Position numbers and translations under genes: made by a program. The notes below the pieces were generated by a model. The model made no database searches. It was not told the DNA's origin and saw only the letters and a program-made list of their open reading frames with translations. From Butyrivibrio sp. Su6 (GTDB taxonomy: Bacteria; Bacillota; Clostridia; Lachnospirales; Lachnospiraceae), in assembly GCF_900108105.1 (NCBI RefSeq), contig NZ_FNUR01000016.1:18698-82697 (forward strand): DNA of 64,000 bases. The letters run 5' to 3'. Numbering within the stretch: position 1 is the stretch's first letter; every line of letters begins with the position of its first letter. Shown here piece after piece: positions 26,970-37,811 of the stretch.

Positions 26970-27812
26970 ATGGGAATTAAGAAATACGGCCCATATACCC
27001 CATCCAGAAGAAACATGACTGGATCTGATTTCTCAGAGATTACAAAAGCAACTCCAGAGAAGTCACTTGTTGTTTCAAAGAACAGCAAAGCTGGTCGTAA
27101 CAACCAGGGTAAGATCACTGTTAGACATCGTGGATGCGGCGGCAGAGTTAAGTACAGAATCATTGATTTCAAGAGAAATAAGGACGATATGCCTGCAAAG
27201 GTTATCGGAATTGAGTATGATCCTAACAGATCAGCTAATATTGCACTTATTCAGTACGAGGATGGCACAAAGGCTTATATCCTTGCACCTAACGGTTTAA
27301 CTGATGGAATGACAGTTATGAACGGAGCAGGCGCTGAAATTCGTGTTGGTAACTGCCTCCCACTTTCAGAGATTCCTGTCGGTGAAAACGTACACAACAT
27401 TGAGCTTTATCCTGGAAAGGGCGGCCAGATGGTTCGTTCAGCAGGAAACGCTGCACAGCTCATGGCTAAAGAAGGAAAGTATGCAACACTTCGTCTTCCT
27501 TCAGGCGAAATGAGAATGGTTCCTATCGAGTGCAGAGCAACAATCGGTGTTGTAGGAAATGGTGATCACAACCTTATTAACTATGGTAAGGCCGGAAGAA
27601 TTCGTCACATGGGTATCCGCCCAACAGTTCGTGGTTCTGTTATGAACCCTAATGACCATCCACACGGTGGTGGTGAAGGAAGAGCTCCTATCGGACGTTC
27701 TGGTCCTAGCACACCTTGGGGTAAGCCAGCTCTTGGTTATAAGACACGTAAGGCTAAGAAGGCTTCTAACAAGCTCATCGTAAGAAGAAGAAACGGTAAA
27801 GCCATCAAATAA
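26970..27812 (+). CDS. rplB: 50S ribosomal protein L2
   Basis: A 280-residue L2, among the most conserved 50S proteins and needed for subunit joining and peptidyl transfer. The functional loop near the C-terminus reads [19 protein letters not shown] with the key His. The N-terminus ([15 protein letters not shown]) and the Lys/Arg-rich C-terminus are normal. AAAGGAG lies 9 nt upstream. Confidence 0.98.
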   Translation: MGIKKYGPYTPSRRNMTGSDFSEITKATPEKSLVVSKNSKAGRNNQGKITVRHRGCGGRVKYRIIDFKRNKDDMPAKVIGIEYDPNRSANIALIQYEDGTKAYILAPNGLTDGMTVMNGAGAEIRVGNCLPLSEIPVGENVHNIELYPGKGGQMVRSAGNAAQLMAKEGKYATLRLPSGEMRMVPIECRATIGVVGNGDHNLINYGKAGRIRHMGIRPTVRGSVMNPNDHPHGGGEGRAPIGRSGPSTPWGKPALGYKTRKAKKASNKLIVRRRNGKAIK

Positions 27813-27823
27813 GGAGGAATAAA

Positions 27824-28114
27824 ATGTCTAGATCACTTAAAAAGGGACCTTTTGCAGACGCAAGCCTGCTTAAGAAGATAGATGCTATGAACGCTGAGGG
27901 CCAGAAGCAGATAGTTAAGACATGGTCACGTCGTTCTACAATTTTCCCGTCTTTTGTTGGACACACAATCGCTGTTCATGACGGAAGAAAGCATATTCCT
28001 GTATATGTTACTGAAGATATGGTTGGACACAAGCTCGGTGAGTTTGTTCCTACAAGAACATTCAGAGGACATGCTGGAAATTCTCCCGCTGAGAGAAAGA
28101 GCAGCATAAACTAA
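27824..28114 (+). CDS. rpsS: 30S ribosomal protein S19
   Basis: A 96-residue S19 with the expected [11 protein letters not shown] start, [18 protein letters not shown] core and [14 protein letters not shown] end ([10 protein letters not shown]). It works in the 30S head with S13 to contact tRNA and 50S. Spaced 11 nt from rplB with AAGGAGG. Confidence 0.98.
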   Translation: MSRSLKKGPFADASLLKKIDAMNAEGQKQIVKTWSRRSTIFPSFVGHTIAVHDGRKHIPVYVTEDMVGHKLGEFVPTRTFRGHAGNSPAERKSSIN

Positions 28115-28144
28115 TTATTCGTTCGATGAAAGGAGGAAATTTCC

Positions 28145-28540
28145 ATGGAAATGGAGATCAAGCATAGATCAAAGATTAAAAGAGAAAGAAATCGTGACAA
28201 TAAAGAAACAAGACCTTTTGCAAAGTTATCTTACGCAAGAATACCAGTTCAGAAGGCATGCTTTGTCATGGATGCTATCAGAGGAAAGGATGTTGAGACT
28301 GCACTTGCAATCCTTCAGTACAATCCTAGATATGCTTCAAGCGTAATCTACAAGCTCCTTAACAGTGCTGTAGCAAACGCTGAGAACAACAAAGGTATGA
28401 ACAGATCAAACCTCTACATTGCTGAGTGTACAGCTAGCAACGGCCCTATCATGAAGAGAATTCAGCCTAGAGCACAGGGCAGAGCGTACAGAATCAACAA
28501 GAGAATGAGTCATCTGACTGTTATTTTGGACGAAAGATAA
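28145..28540 (+). CDS. rplV: 50S ribosomal protein L22
   Basis: A 131-residue L22. The core begins at about residue 22 (TRPFAKLSYARIPVQKA); the preceding charged stretch (KHRSKIKRERNRDNKE) is an N-terminal extension relative to the 110-residue E. coli form. The tunnel-lining hairpin ends in the conserved RAQGRAYRINKRMSHLTV. AAAGGAGG lies 9 nt before ATG, supporting the long form. Confidence 0.97.
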   Translation: MEMEIKHRSKIKRERNRDNKETRPFAKLSYARIPVQKACFVMDAIRGKDVETALAILQYNPRYASSVIYKLLNSAVANAENNKGMNRSNLYIAECTASNGPIMKRIQPRAQGRAYRINKRMSHLTVILDER

Positions 28541-28559
28541 TTGAAAGGAGAACCTAAGA

Positions 28560-29231
28560 ATGGGACAGAAAGTTAATCCTCATGGCCTCAGAGTTGGTGT
28601 TATCGCTGACTGGGATTCCAAGTGGTATGCTGAATCTGGCGATTTCGCCAATAATCTTGTAGAAGATTATAATATCAGAAAATTTCTGAAGAAGAAGTTA
28701 TATGCAGCTGGTGTTTCAAAGATTGAGATCGAGAGAGCATCAGATAGAGTTAAGGTTATCGTTTACACAGCTAAGCCTGGTGTTGTAATTGGTAAGGGCG
28801 GCGCTGAAATCGAGGTAACTAAGAAAGAGCTTTCAAAGCTTACAGACAAGAAAGTTCTTGTTGATATTAAAGAAATCAAGAAGCCTGATAAGGATGCACA
28901 GCTTGTTGCAGAGAATATCGCTCAGCAGCTTGAGAACCGTGTATCATTCAGAAGAGCTATGAAGTCATGCATGAGCAGAACAATGAAGACAGATGCACTT
29001 GGTATCAAGGCATGCTGCTCAGGTCGTCTTGGCGGCGCTGATATCGCTCGTTCAGAGTTCTACAGCGAGGGAACTATTCCTCTTCAGACACTCAGAGCAG
29101 ATATCGATTACGGTTTTGCTGAAGCAGATACAACCTACGGTAAGGTTGGTGTAAAGGTATGGATCTACAAGGGTGAAGTACTTCCAACTAAAGCAGGTGA
29201 GAGTTCAGATAAGGAAGGGAGCGATAAATAA
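28560..29231 (+). CDS. rpsC: 30S ribosomal protein S3
   Basis: A 223-residue S3 with KH domain GxxG loop [12 protein letters not shown] (about 75-86) and the C-terminal domain [14 protein letters not shown]. It lines the mRNA entry channel with S4 and S5 and has helicase activity there. The stop TAA overlaps the rplP start by one base. Confidence 0.98.
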   Translation: MGQKVNPHGLRVGVIADWDSKWYAESGDFANNLVEDYNIRKFLKKKLYAAGVSKIEIERASDRVKVIVYTAKPGVVIGKGGAEIEVTKKELSKLTDKKVLVDIKEIKKPDKDAQLVAENIAQQLENRVSFRRAMKSCMSRTMKTDALGIKACCSGRLGGADIARSEFYSEGTIPLQTLRADIDYGFAEADTTYGKVGVKVWIYKGEVLPTKAGESSDKEGSDK

Positions 29232-29668
29232 TGTTAATGCCAAAGAGAGTTAAGCACCGCAAGCAGTTCCGCGGTTCAATGGCTCATAAAATTACTCGTG
29301 GTACCACAATCACTTATGGTGAGTATGGAATTGTTGCGCTTGAGCCTTGCTGGATCAATTCAAACCAGATTGAGGCAGCCCGTGTAGCTATGACACGTTT
29401 CATCAAGCGTGGTGGTCAGGTTTGGATCAAAATCTTCCCTGACAAGCCTATCACTTTGAAGCCACTTGGAACTCGTATGGGTTCTGGTAAGGGCGCAGTT
29501 GATAGATGGGTAGCTGTTGTTAAGCCAGGTCGTGTAATGTTCGAAATCGGCGGAGTTGCCGAGGCCGATGCAAGAGAAGCACTTCGTCTTGCAACACATA
29601 AACTTCCTTGCAAGTGCAAGATCGTTTCAAAGGCTGATTTGGAAGGCGGTGTATCTAATGAAAACTAA
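29231..29668 (+). CDS. rplP: 50S ribosomal protein L16
   Basis: A 145-residue L16 ([15 protein letters not shown], as in other Firmicutes), which helps place A-site tRNA and joins late in 50S assembly. The conserved [21 protein letters not shown] stretch is intact. GGGAG 9 nt upstream supports ATG at 29231 rather than the internal ATG at 29237. Its end overlaps rpmC by 11 nt. Confidence 0.98.
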   Translation: MLMPKRVKHRKQFRGSMAHKITRGTTITYGEYGIVALEPCWINSNQIEAARVAMTRFIKRGGQVWIKIFPDKPITLKPLGTRMGSGKGAVDRWVAVVKPGRVMFEIGGVAEADAREALRLATHKLPCKCKIVSKADLEGGVSNEN

Positions 29669-29867
29669 TAAGTATGTAGAAGAGCTTCTGGCAAAGTCTG
29701 CTGATGAACTTCAGACAGAGCTTGTTTCAGCTAAAAAGGAACTTTTCAACTTAAAATTCCAGAACGCTACAAACCAGTTGGATAATACAGCAAGAATTAA
29801 AGAAGTAAGAAGAAATATTGCAAGAATCCAGACTGTAATCACACAGAATGCAAAGGCAGCTAACTAA
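29658..29867 (+). CDS. rpmC: 50S ribosomal protein L29
   Basis: A 69-residue L29, two helices near the tunnel exit next to L23. Typical features: [22 protein letters not shown] and [16 protein letters not shown]. The start at 29658 lies inside the end of rplP (11-nt overlap), with AAGGCGGTG upstream, so translation is coupled. Confidence 0.96.
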   Translation: MKTNKYVEELLAKSADELQTELVSAKKELFNLKFQNATNQLDNTARIKEVRRNIARIQTVITQNAKAAN

Positions 29868-29899
29868 GCACTTTGTTTAATCTAAAAGGAGAAAAGATC

Positions 29900-30154
29900 G
29901 TGGAAAGAAATTTAAGAAAAACGCGTGTTGGTAAAGTAACAAGCGATAAGATGGACAAGACCATCACAGTTTCCATTGAGGACCATGTTAAGCATCCTCT
30001 TTACAAGAAGATCGTAAAGAGAACATATAAGCTTAAGGCTCATGACGAGAACAATGAGTGCCGTATTGGTGACACAGTTAAGGTCATGGAGACAAAGCCT
30101 ATCTCCAAAGATAAGAGATGGAGACTTGTATCCATTATTGAACGTGCAAAGTAA
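29900..30154 (+). CDS. rpsQ: 30S ribosomal protein S17
   Basis: An 84-residue OB-fold protein that binds 16S rRNA early. It starts with GTG at 29900 ([11 protein letters not shown]), with AAAAGGAGA upstream; an in-frame ATG at 29873 precedes the ribosome site and is not used. Conserved [16 protein letters not shown] and [18 protein letters not shown] are present. Confidence 0.96.
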   Translation: MERNLRKTRVGKVTSDKMDKTITVSIEDHVKHPLYKKIVKRTYKLKAHDENNECRIGDTVKVMETKPISKDKRWRLVSIIERAK

Positions 30155-30175
30155 TTCGAAAAAAGGAGAAATATC

Positions 30176-30544
30176 ATGATTCAGCAGGAAAGTAGACTGA
30201 AGGTCGCTGATAACACTGGTGCTAAAGAGCTCCTTACAATTCGTGTTATGGGTGGATCTACAAGAAGATATGCGAGAATCGGCGACACAATCGTTGCTTC
30301 TGTTAAAGAAGCAACACCCGGTGGAGTTGTAAAGAAGGGTGATGTAGTTAAAGCTGTTGTCGTTCGTACAGTAAAAGAGACACGTCGTAAGGACGGTTCC
30401 TACATCAGATTTGATGAGAACGCTGCTGTTGTTATCAATGAAGATGGTACGCCTAAGGGAACACGTATTTTTGGACCCGTAGCTAGAGAGCTTCGTGAGA
30501 AGAAATTCATGAAGATCCTTTCTCTTGCTCCGGAAGTATTATAA
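30176..30544 (+). CDS. rplN: 50S ribosomal protein L14
   Basis: A 122-residue L14, start [17 protein letters not shown], at the 30S interface where it forms bridges with 16S rRNA and binds RsfS. Length and the end [12 protein letters not shown] are standard. Followed by rplX after 12 nt. Confidence 0.98.
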   Translation: MIQQESRLKVADNTGAKELLTIRVMGGSTRRYARIGDTIVASVKEATPGGVVKKGDVVKAVVVRTVKETRRKDGSYIRFDENAAVVINEDGTPKGTRIFGPVARELREKKFMKILSLAPEVL

Positions 30545-30556
30545 GGAGGCGCCCAG

Positions 30557-30886
30557 ATGTCAACAAGTAAGATTAAGAAGGGTGATATGGTTAAAGTTAT
30601 CGCCGGAAGAGAAATCGATAAAGAAGGAAAGGTTCTTTCTGTTGATACTAAGAACGGAAAGGTCGTTGTTGAGGGCCTTAACAAGGTTACAAAGCACGAG
30701 AAGCCTTCTGCTAAGAATCCTAATGGCGGTATTGTAGAGCGTGAAGCTGCTCTTGATATCTCAAACGTTGTGTATCTTCATAACGGACAGCCTACCAAGA
30801 TCGGATTCAAGGTTGAAAAGGATGAGAATGGTAAGGTTGTAAAGAAAAACCGCATCGCTAAAAAGACTGGTGAGGTTATCGACTAA
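30557..30886 (+). CDS. rplX: 50S ribosomal protein L24
   Basis: A 109-residue L24 with the KOW motif IKKGDMVKVIAGREIDKEGKV at about 6-26. It starts 50S assembly at the 5' end of 23S rRNA. TAAGGAGGC lies 8 nt upstream. Confidence 0.98.
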   Translation: MSTSKIKKGDMVKVIAGREIDKEGKVLSVDTKNGKVVVEGLNKVTKHEKPSAKNPNGGIVEREAALDISNVVYLHNGQPTKIGFKVEKDENGKVVKKNRIAKKTGEVID

Positions 30887-30908
30887 TTTAGGAAGGAGGT
30901 ATTAAGCG

Positions 30909-31448
30909 TTGAGTAGATATAAAGATTTATACAAGAACGAGATCGTTGATGCAATGACAAAGAAGTTCGGTTACAAGAATGTAATGGAAGTTCCAAAGCT
31001 TGACAAGATCGTTATCAATATGGCAGTTGGTGAAGCAAAAGAGAATGCTAAGCTTCTTGAGAATGCTGCTAACGATATGGCTATTATTTCAGGTCAGAAG
31101 CCTGTTTACACAAAGGCTAAGAAGTCAATCGCTAACTTCAAATTAAGAGAGGGTATGCCAATTGGATGTAAGGTTACTCTTCGTGGCGACAAGATGTACG
31201 ATTTCCTTGATCGTCTCGTAAACCTTGCTCTTCCTCGTGTACGTGACTTCAGAGGAATCAACCCTAACTCTTTCGATGGAAGAGGAAACTATGCTCTTGG
31301 TATCAAAGAGCAGCTTATCTTCCCTGAAATCGAGTATGATAAGATTGACAAGACAAGAGGTATGGACATTATTTTCACAACAACAGCAAAGACAGATGAA
31401 GAGGCTCGTGAGCTTCTTACACTGTTCAATATGCCTTTTGCAAAGTAA
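30909..31448 (+). CDS. rplE: 50S ribosomal protein L5
   Basis: A 179-residue L5, which binds 5S rRNA and P-site tRNA in the central protuberance. Landmarks are [13 protein letters not shown] and FNMPFAK at the end. It starts with TTG at 30909, preceded by a strong GGAAGGAGG 9 nt upstream; no in-frame ATG fits the alignment. Confidence 0.97.
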   Translation: MSRYKDLYKNEIVDAMTKKFGYKNVMEVPKLDKIVINMAVGEAKENAKLLENAANDMAIISGQKPVYTKAKKSIANFKLREGMPIGCKVTLRGDKMYDFLDRLVNLALPRVRDFRGINPNSFDGRGNYALGIKEQLIFPEIEYDKIDKTRGMDIIFTTTAKTDEEARELLTLFNMPFAK

Positions 31449-31469
31449 TTAAGGAGGAAATAGGACAAG

Positions 31470-31655
31470 ATGGCTAAATTATCCATGAAGTTGAAACAGC
31501 AGATGAAACCAAAGTTCTCTACACGTGCTTACAATCGTTGTAAGATCTGTGGTCGTCCTCATGCTTACCTTAGAAAATACGGAATCTGCAGAATTTGTTT
31601 CCGTGAACTTGCATACAAGGGCGAGATCCCAGGTGTTCGTAAGGCATCTTGGTAA
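31470..31655 (+). CDS. rpsN: 30S ribosomal protein S14, zinc-binding type
   Basis: A 61-residue S14 of the short C+ form: CKIC and CRICF supply four Cys for a zinc ion. It carries [19 protein letters not shown] and ends IPGVRKASW. It sits in the 30S head. A 208-nt structured spacer follows, unlike the tight spacing on its other side. Confidence 0.98.
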   Translation: MAKLSMKLKQQMKPKFSTRAYNRCKICGRPHAYLRKYGICRICFRELAYKGEIPGVRKASW

Positions 31656-31863
31656 GCTGTGAAAACTTGGCGAAGTACTAATGAGCCTAGTTTGAGCGTG
31701 TTCTGGCGAGGATGTTAATCCGAGAGCAGAACTTCGTTTGCTGATATGGTGGTCCGGGATGGGGACCACGAAATATTAAAATGATTCCATTGCGGCTTCG
31801 TGTCTCTGCTCAATTTGGGGAGTAGTAAGGCGAAGCAAGAATAATTAAGGAGGCAATTATAAA
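31656..31863 (+). ncRNA. Structured spacer between rpsN and rpsH
   Basis: 208 nt without a gene. Three hairpins in series: GTTCTG/CAGAAC with inner GGAT/ATCC (31700-31732); GTGGTCC/GGACCAC (31749-31769); GCTTCG/CGAAGC with an inner stem (31795-31836). None ends in a T run. The rpsH ribosome site (AAGGAGG, 31848-31854) follows 11 nt later. S8 regulates the spc operon in E. coli from this neighbourhood; a similar function is inferred only. Confidence 0.5.
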
Positions 31864-32265
31864 ATGGCAATGAATGATCCTATTGCAGATATGCTTACAA
31901 GAATTCGTAATGCAAATACTGCTAAGCATGACACAGTTGATGTTCCTTCATCAAAGATGAAGCTTGCAATTGCAAACATTCTTCTTGAAGAAGGTTATAT
32001 TAAGAAGCTTGATGTTGTAGAAGATGGTGTATTCAAGACTCTTCACATCACTCTTAAGTACGGTGCTGACAGAAACGATAAAGTTATCACAGGTCTTAAG
32101 AGAATCTCAAAGCCTGGTCTTCGTGTATACGCAGGCAAGGATGAGCTTCCTAGAGTATTAGGCGGACTTGGTATTGCAATCATTTCTACAAACCAGGGCG
32201 TTGTAACTGATAAAAAAGCAAGAGAGCTCCAGGTTGGTGGCGAAGTTCTTGCATTCATTTGGTAA
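31864..32265 (+). CDS. rpsH: 30S ribosomal protein S8
   Basis: A 133-residue S8 that binds helix 21 of 16S rRNA. Start [18 protein letters not shown]; end [18 protein letters not shown] and GGEVLAFIW are standard. In E. coli S8 is the spc-operon repressor, relevant given the structured RNA just upstream. Confidence 0.98.
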   Translation: MAMNDPIADMLTRIRNANTAKHDTVDVPSSKMKLAIANILLEEGYIKKLDVVEDGVFKTLHITLKYGADRNDKVITGLKRISKPGLRVYAGKDELPRVLGGLGIAIISTNQGVVTDKKARELQVGGEVLAFIW

Positions 32266-32280
32266 ATTGGAGGTACGGGC

Positions 32281-32820
32281 ATGTCACGAATCGGAAAAAT
32301 GCCAATCGCAATTCCTGCAGGCGTAACTGTAGAGGTTGCAGAAAATAATAAGGTGACTGTAAAGGGACCTAAGGGTACTCTTACAAGAGTTTTCCCAGCT
32401 GAGATTATCTTCTCACAGGAAGACGGACAGATCGAGGTTAAGAGACCTGACGATCAGAAGAAGACTAGAGCTTTACATGGTCTTTCAAGAAGCCTTCTTA
32501 ACAACATGGTTATTGGTGTTACAGATGGCTACGAAAAGAAGCTTGAGGTTAACGGTGTAGGTTACAGAGCTGCTAAGAATGGTAAGACACTCTCTCTGAC
32601 ACTTGGTTATTCTCACCCTGTAGAACTTGTTGATCCAGAAGGAATTGAGACAGTTGTTGAGGGTCAGGTAATTACAGTTAAGGGAATTGATAAGGAAGCA
32701 GTTGGACAGCACGCTGCAATCATCAGAGAAAAGAGAGCTCCAGAGCCATATAAGGGCAAGGGTATCAAGTACGCTGATGAGGTTATCAGACGTAAAGTTG
32801 GTAAGACTGGTAAGAAATAA
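32281..32820 (+). CDS. rplF: 50S ribosomal protein L6
   Basis: A 179-residue L6 made of two similar domains, near the sarcin-ricin loop and factor-binding site. Landmarks are [14 protein letters not shown] at the start and the C-terminal [19 protein letters not shown] motif. TTGGAGG precedes the ATG. Confidence 0.98.
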   Translation: MSRIGKMPIAIPAGVTVEVAENNKVTVKGPKGTLTRVFPAEIIFSQEDGQIEVKRPDDQKKTRALHGLSRSLLNNMVIGVTDGYEKKLEVNGVGYRAAKNGKTLSLTLGYSHPVELVDPEGIETVVEGQVITVKGIDKEAVGQHAAIIREKRAPEPYKGKGIKYADEVIRRKVGKTGKK

Positions 32821-32841
32821 TTAAGATAAGGAGAGTGCAAA

Positions 32842-33210
32842 ATGGTTAGTAAGGAATCAAGATCAAAAATTCGTGCTAAAAAGCACATGAGGATTCGTAA
32901 TCGTTTCAGCGGCACAGCTGAAAGACCACGTCTCGCAGTTTTTAGAAGCAATAATCATGTATATGCACAGGTTATTGATGATGTAGCCGGCAAAACAATT
33001 GTATCTGCTTCAACTCTTGAGAAAGATATCAAGGCTGAGCTTAAAAATACAGATGACATTGATGCTGCTTCAAAGGTAGGAAGCGTTGTTGCTCAGAGAG
33101 CAATGGAAAAGGGTATCAAAGCCGTTGTATTTGACAGAGGTGGATATATCTACCACGGCAAGGTAAAAGCACTTGCTGATGCTGCCAGAGAAGCTGGCCT
33201 GGAATTCTAA
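32842..33210 (+). CDS. rplR: 50S ribosomal protein L18
   Basis: A 122-residue 5S rRNA-binding protein with [53 protein letters not shown]. Normal length; AAGGAGAG upstream. Confidence 0.98.
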   Translation: MVSKESRSKIRAKKHMRIRNRFSGTAERPRLAVFRSNNHVYAQVIDDVAGKTIVSASTLEKDIKAELKNTDDIDAASKVGSVVAQRAMEKGIKAVVFDRGGYIYHGKVKALADAAREAGLEF

Positions 33211-33228
33211 GAAGGGAGAAAACACATA

Positions 33229-33738
33229 ATGAAGCGTACAATCGTAGATGCTAGTCAGCTCGAATTGACAGATAAAGTTGTAACCATCAAACGTGTTACA
33301 AAGGTTGTTAAGGGTGGACGTAACATGAAGTTCACAGCACTTGTTGTAGTTGGTGACAACAATGGACACGTTGGTGTTGGTCTGGGCAAATCAACAGAAA
33401 TCCCAGATGCTATCCGTAAGGGTAAGGAAGATGCTACAAAGAACCTTATTACTGTTCCTCTTGATGAGAACAACAGTATTACACATGATTTCGTAGGTAA
33501 GTTCGGTTCAGCCGAAGTATTACTTAAGAGATCTCCAGAAGGTACTGGTATCATCGCTGGTGGTCCTGCTCGTTCCGTATGTGAGCTTGCTGGAATCAGA
33601 AATATCAGAACTAAGTCACTTGGTTCAAACAACAAGCAGAACGTTGTTTATGCTACAATCAATGGTCTTGCTCAGTTAAAGACACCTGAAGAAGTTGCAG
33701 CAAAGCGCGGTAAGTCAGTTTCAGAAGTAACCGCATAA
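33229..33738 (+). CDS. rpsE: 30S ribosomal protein S5
   Basis: A 169-residue S5, at the mRNA entry site with S3 and S4, important for decoding accuracy. The conserved [19 protein letters not shown] and [19 protein letters not shown] stretches are intact. AGAAGGGAG lies upstream. Confidence 0.98.
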   Translation: MKRTIVDASQLELTDKVVTIKRVTKVVKGGRNMKFTALVVVGDNNGHVGVGLGKSTEIPDAIRKGKEDATKNLITVPLDENNSITHDFVGKFGSAEVLLKRSPEGTGIIAGGPARSVCELAGIRNIRTKSLGSNNKQNVVYATINGLAQLKTPEEVAAKRGKSVSEVTA

Positions 33739-33752
33739 TAGGAGGAAGAGTG

Positions 33753-33941
33753 ATGGCAAGCGAGAAGAAACTTAAAATCACATTGGTTAAGTCCACAATC
33801 GGTGCTGTACCTAAGCAGGTAGCAACAGTAAAATCAATGGGATTCAAGAAACTTAACAGTTCTGTTGAACTTCCTGACAACTCAGCTACTAGAGGTCAGA
33901 TTCAGCAGATCAGACACCTTGTTAAGGTTGAAGAGATCTAA
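33753..33941 (+). CDS. rpmD: 50S ribosomal protein L30
   Basis: A 62-residue L30 with KITLVKSTIGAVPKQVATVKS and IRHLVKVEEI. ATG at 33753 is preferred over the GTG at 33750: GGAGG is 7 nt from the ATG. Confidence 0.96.
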   Translation: MASEKKLKITLVKSTIGAVPKQVATVKSMGFKKLNSSVELPDNSATRGQIQQIRHLVKVEEI

Positions 33942-34058
33942 TAAGGAAAACGAAACATAAAATGTAACTGGAGCTGTATTACGTACGCGCGAGTGGTGTA
34001 TAATGATTATATGCTGCGCATAGCGGTATAAGCTCCAGTATTTATAAGGAGGAATATC
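33942..34058 (+). other. Spacer with long stem-loop between rpmD and rplO
   Basis: 117 nt enclosing ACTGGAGCT (33967-33975) and AGCTCCAGT (34031-34039), a perfect 9-bp helix closing a 55-nt domain. It stands 11 nt before the rplO ribosome site AAGGAGG. TATAAT at 33999-34004 lacks a usable -35. Confidence 0.45.
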
Positions 34059-34499
34059 ATGGAATTATCCAACTTAAGACCTGCTGAAGGTTCAGTTCAG
34101 AGCGATAATTTTAGAAGAGGCCGTGGACATGGTTCAGGAAACGGCAAGACTGCTGGTAAGGGACACAAGGGTCAGAAGGCTCGTTCAGGAGCTCCAAGAC
34201 TTGGTTTCGAAGGTGGTCAGATGCCACTTTTCAGAAGACTTCCTAAGAGAGGCTTCAAGAACATCAATCGTAAGAACATCGTAGGTATCAATGTAAGCGC
34301 ACTTGAAGTATTCGAGAACGGAGCAGTTGTTGACGTTCAGGCACTTAAGGATATGGGCATCATTAAGAAAGAGCTTGATGGTGTAAAGATTCTTGGAAAT
34401 GGCGAATTTACTAAGAAGCTTACGGTTAAGGCTAATGCTTTCAGCGCATCAGCTAAAGAAAAAATCGAGGCACTTGGTGGAACAACAGAGGTGATCTAA
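34059..34499 (+). CDS. rplO: 50S ribosomal protein L15
   Basis: A 146-residue L15, Gly/Arg/Lys-rich at the N-terminus ([20 protein letters not shown]), globular at the C-terminus. Late-assembly 50S protein. Its TAA overlaps the secY ATG by one base, coupling the two. Confidence 0.98.
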   Translation: MELSNLRPAEGSVQSDNFRRGRGHGSGNGKTAGKGHKGQKARSGAPRLGFEGGQMPLFRRLPKRGFKNINRKNIVGINVSALEVFENGAVVDVQALKDMGIIKKELDGVKILGNGEFTKKLTVKANAFSASAKEKIEALGGTTEVI

Positions 34500-35818
34500 T
34501 GTTTAAGTCCCTAATGAATGCATTAAAAGTAAAAGAAATTCGTTTGAAAATTCTATTTACTCTTGCAATGCTAGCCCTGATCAGACTTGGTTCTGCAATT
34601 CCAGTACCTGGAATGAATACATCAGTATTTAGAAATTGGTTTCAGGGTTTGACAGAGAGTGATGCATTTGGCTTTATGGATCGATTTACCGGTGGATCAT
34701 TTGAGAACATGTCAATTTTGGCACTCAATATCACACCATACATTACATCTTCTATTATCATTCAGCTTCTCACAATTGCTATTCCTAAGTTTGAGGAGTG
34801 GCAGAGAGATGGTGAAGATGGAAGAAAGAAGCTTACAGCTCTTACAAGATATATAACTGTAGCTTTAGCTCTTATCGAATCCATCGCGATGTCAATCGGA
34901 TTCTACAGAAATACAGGCTTCTTAACATCACAGTCTATTTTCCTTGTAGTTCAGATTGTAGCAGCACTCACAGCTGGTAGTGCATTCCTGATGTGGATTG
35001 GTGAAAGAATCACAGAAAATGGGGTTGGAAACGGTATATCAATAGTTCTGACTATCAACATTCTTTCAAGAATGCCGTCAGATATTAGCTCACTTTTCGG
35101 TCAGTTTGTGAGCGGAAAGCCTATTGCAAGGGGAGTAGTATCAGCAATTGTTATTATTGCAGTTATTATTGCAATGGTAGTATTGGTCGTTCTTCTTAAT
35201 GGTGCTGAGCGCAGAATTCCTGTTCAGTATGCTAAGAAGATCCAGGGAAGAAAAACTTACGGTGGAAGCCGTTCAGAGATTCCTCTCAAGGTCAATACAG
35301 CAGGCGTTATGCCTATCATTTTTGCAATGTCACTCTTCCAGTTCCCTATCATTATCAGTCAGCTCGTTGGCTATAATGGTTCAGGTTTCTGGGGACAGTT
35401 TATTGCATATTTAAACCAGAGTAACTGGTGCAATCCTAACCATTGGAATTATTCAATTGGTTTGGTTGTTTACATTTTACTGCTTATCTTTTTTGCATAT
35501 TTCTACACATCAATCACTTTCAATCCGATTGAGATTGCAGATAATATGAAAAAGCAGGGCGGATTTATTCCTGGAATCAGACCAGGTAAGCCTACAAGTG
35601 ATTATCTTACAAGCATTTTGAACTATATCATTTTCATTGGAGCATGTGGTCTTACAATCATTGGTGTATTACCTATCTTCTTTAATGGTATGTTCGGTGC
35701 AAGTGTTTCCTTTGGTGGAACAAGCCTTATCATCGTGGTAAGTGTTATCTTAGAGACAATCAAGCAGATTGAATCTCAGATGCTTGTACGTAATTACAAA
35801 GGATTCCTGGAAGATTAA
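34499..35818 (+). CDS. secY: Preprotein translocase subunit SecY
   Basis: A 439-residue channel protein with ten predicted membrane helices. Motifs include RLGSAIPVPGMNTSVF near the start, FTGGSFENMSILALNITPYITSSI, GERITENGVGNGISI, and the cytoplasmic loop ERRIPVQYAKK. The end ESQMLVRNYKGFLED is typical. It works with SecE, SecG and SecA. Confidence 0.98.
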   Translation: MFKSLMNALKVKEIRLKILFTLAMLALIRLGSAIPVPGMNTSVFRNWFQGLTESDAFGFMDRFTGGSFENMSILALNITPYITSSIIIQLLTIAIPKFEEWQRDGEDGRKKLTALTRYITVALALIESIAMSIGFYRNTGFLTSQSIFLVVQIVAALTAGSAFLMWIGERITENGVGNGISIVLTINILSRMPSDISSLFGQFVSGKPIARGVVSAIVIIAVIIAMVVLVVLLNGAERRIPVQYAKKIQGRKTYGGSRSEIPLKVNTAGVMPIIFAMSLFQFPIIISQLVGYNGSGFWGQFIAYLNQSNWCNPNHWNYSIGLVVYILLLIFFAYFYTSITFNPIEIADNMKKQGGFIPGIRPGKPTSDYLTSILNYIIFIGACGLTIIGVLPIFFNGMFGASVSFGGTSLIIVVSVILETIKQIESQMLVRNYKGFLED

Positions 35819-35830
35819 TTGGTAACTTAA

Positions 35831-35880
35831 AAGAGGTCGCAGGGGAGCATATGCGCCCTTGCTGCCTCTTATTTGTCTTT
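35831..35880 (+). terminator. Imperfect terminator after secY
   Basis: AAGAGG (35831-35836) pairs with CCTCTT (35865-35870) with an inner GCAGGG/CCCT-TGC stem, followed by ATTTGTCTTT. The broken T tract suggests partial termination before adk. Confidence 0.5.
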
Positions 35881-35902
35881 AATCAGAAAATAATGATATC
35901 AT
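35873..35902 (+). promoter_or_regulatory. Promoter of adk-map-infA
   Basis: TTGTCT (35873-35878), 18-bp spacer, TATCAT (35897-35902). It overlaps the T tract of the preceding hairpin. Confidence 0.5.
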
Positions 35903-35911
35903 TTAACATAA

Positions 35912-37322
<1,411 letters not shown>

Positions 37323-37345
37323 TAGTAAAGGATAGGAGGAAAGAA

Positions 37346-37564
37346 ATGTCTAAGGCTGATGTAATTGAAATTGAAGGAAAGGTTATTGAGAAGCTTCCTA
37401 ACACAATGTTCCAGGTTGAGCTTGAGAATGGTCATGTTGTTCTTGCTCATATCAGTGGAAAGCTTCGTCAGAACTTCATCAGAATCTTACCTGGTGATAA
37501 GGTAACTCTTGAACTTTCACCATATGACCTTACAAAAGGAAGAATTATTTGGAGAGACAAATAA
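37346..37564 (+). CDS. infA: Translation initiation factor IF-1
   Basis: A 72-residue S1/OB-fold protein that binds the 30S A site. It has the classic [21 protein letters not shown] and [20 protein letters not shown] at 37346 follows AGGAGG by 6 nt; an in-frame upstream ATG at 37319 would run into map. A terminator follows directly, so the usual next gene rpmJ is not on this transcript. Confidence 0.98.
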   Translation: MSKADVIEIEGKVIEKLPNTMFQVELENGHVVLAHISGKLRQNFIRILPGDKVTLELSPYDLTKGRIIWRDK

Positions 37565-37576
37565 TTTTGAAATTGT

Positions 37577-37605
37577 CCGTGGCAAATGTGCCACGGATTT
37601 TTTTA
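37577..37605 (+). terminator. Terminator of the S10-spc operon after infA
   Basis: CCGTGGCA (37577-37584) and TGCCACGG (37589-37596), 8 bp, 4-nt loop, then ATTTTTTTA. Confidence 0.92.
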
Positions 37606-37619
37606 TTTTTTTGCCTTTT

Positions 37620-37648
37620 TTGCCACTTGTTTTTCTCCTTCGTATAAA
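37620..37648 (+). promoter_or_regulatory. Promoter of the 25-residue microgene
   Basis: TTGCCA (37620-37625), 17-bp spacer, TATAAA (37643-37648). Near-consensus; the predicted RNA starts near 37655, about 36 nt before the ATG. Confidence 0.7.
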
Positions 37649-37690
37649 TAATCAGAAAACAAAAATCACTCATGAAAGGAGGATAACAAT

Positions 37691-37768
37691 ATGGTAAGTT
37701 TAATAGCAAAGGCATTTATAGTTGCAATGTTTGTATGTGAGGTTATCCTCGTGTTAAAAATATGCTAG
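37691..37768 (+). CDS. 25-residue hydrophobic membrane microprotein, type I toxin-like
   Basis: A short ORF with strong signals: AAAGGAGG ends 8 nt before ATG, and it has its own promoter and downstream terminator. The product opens MVSLIAKAFIVAMFV, is one hydrophobic helix with single Lys at 7 and 23, and ends LVLKIC. The ribosome-site segment GAGGATAAC (37679-37687) is perfectly complementary to GTTATCCTC (37742-37750) near the end of its own coding region. Folded mRNAs of type I toxins hide their ribosome sites in this way. Alternatives are a membrane regulator or a leader peptide. No antisense antitoxin promoter was identified. Confidence 0.6.
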   Translation: MVSLIAKAFIVAMFVCEVILVLKIC

Positions 37769-37811
37769 TCAATGATAATAATGTCCGATTTTACTGCCTC
37801 CCGCGGTAACA

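Noticed and set aside
33999..34004. Internal promoter from TATAAT before rplO
   Set aside because: No -35 at 16-18 bp and no TGn extension; it lies inside a stem-loop.
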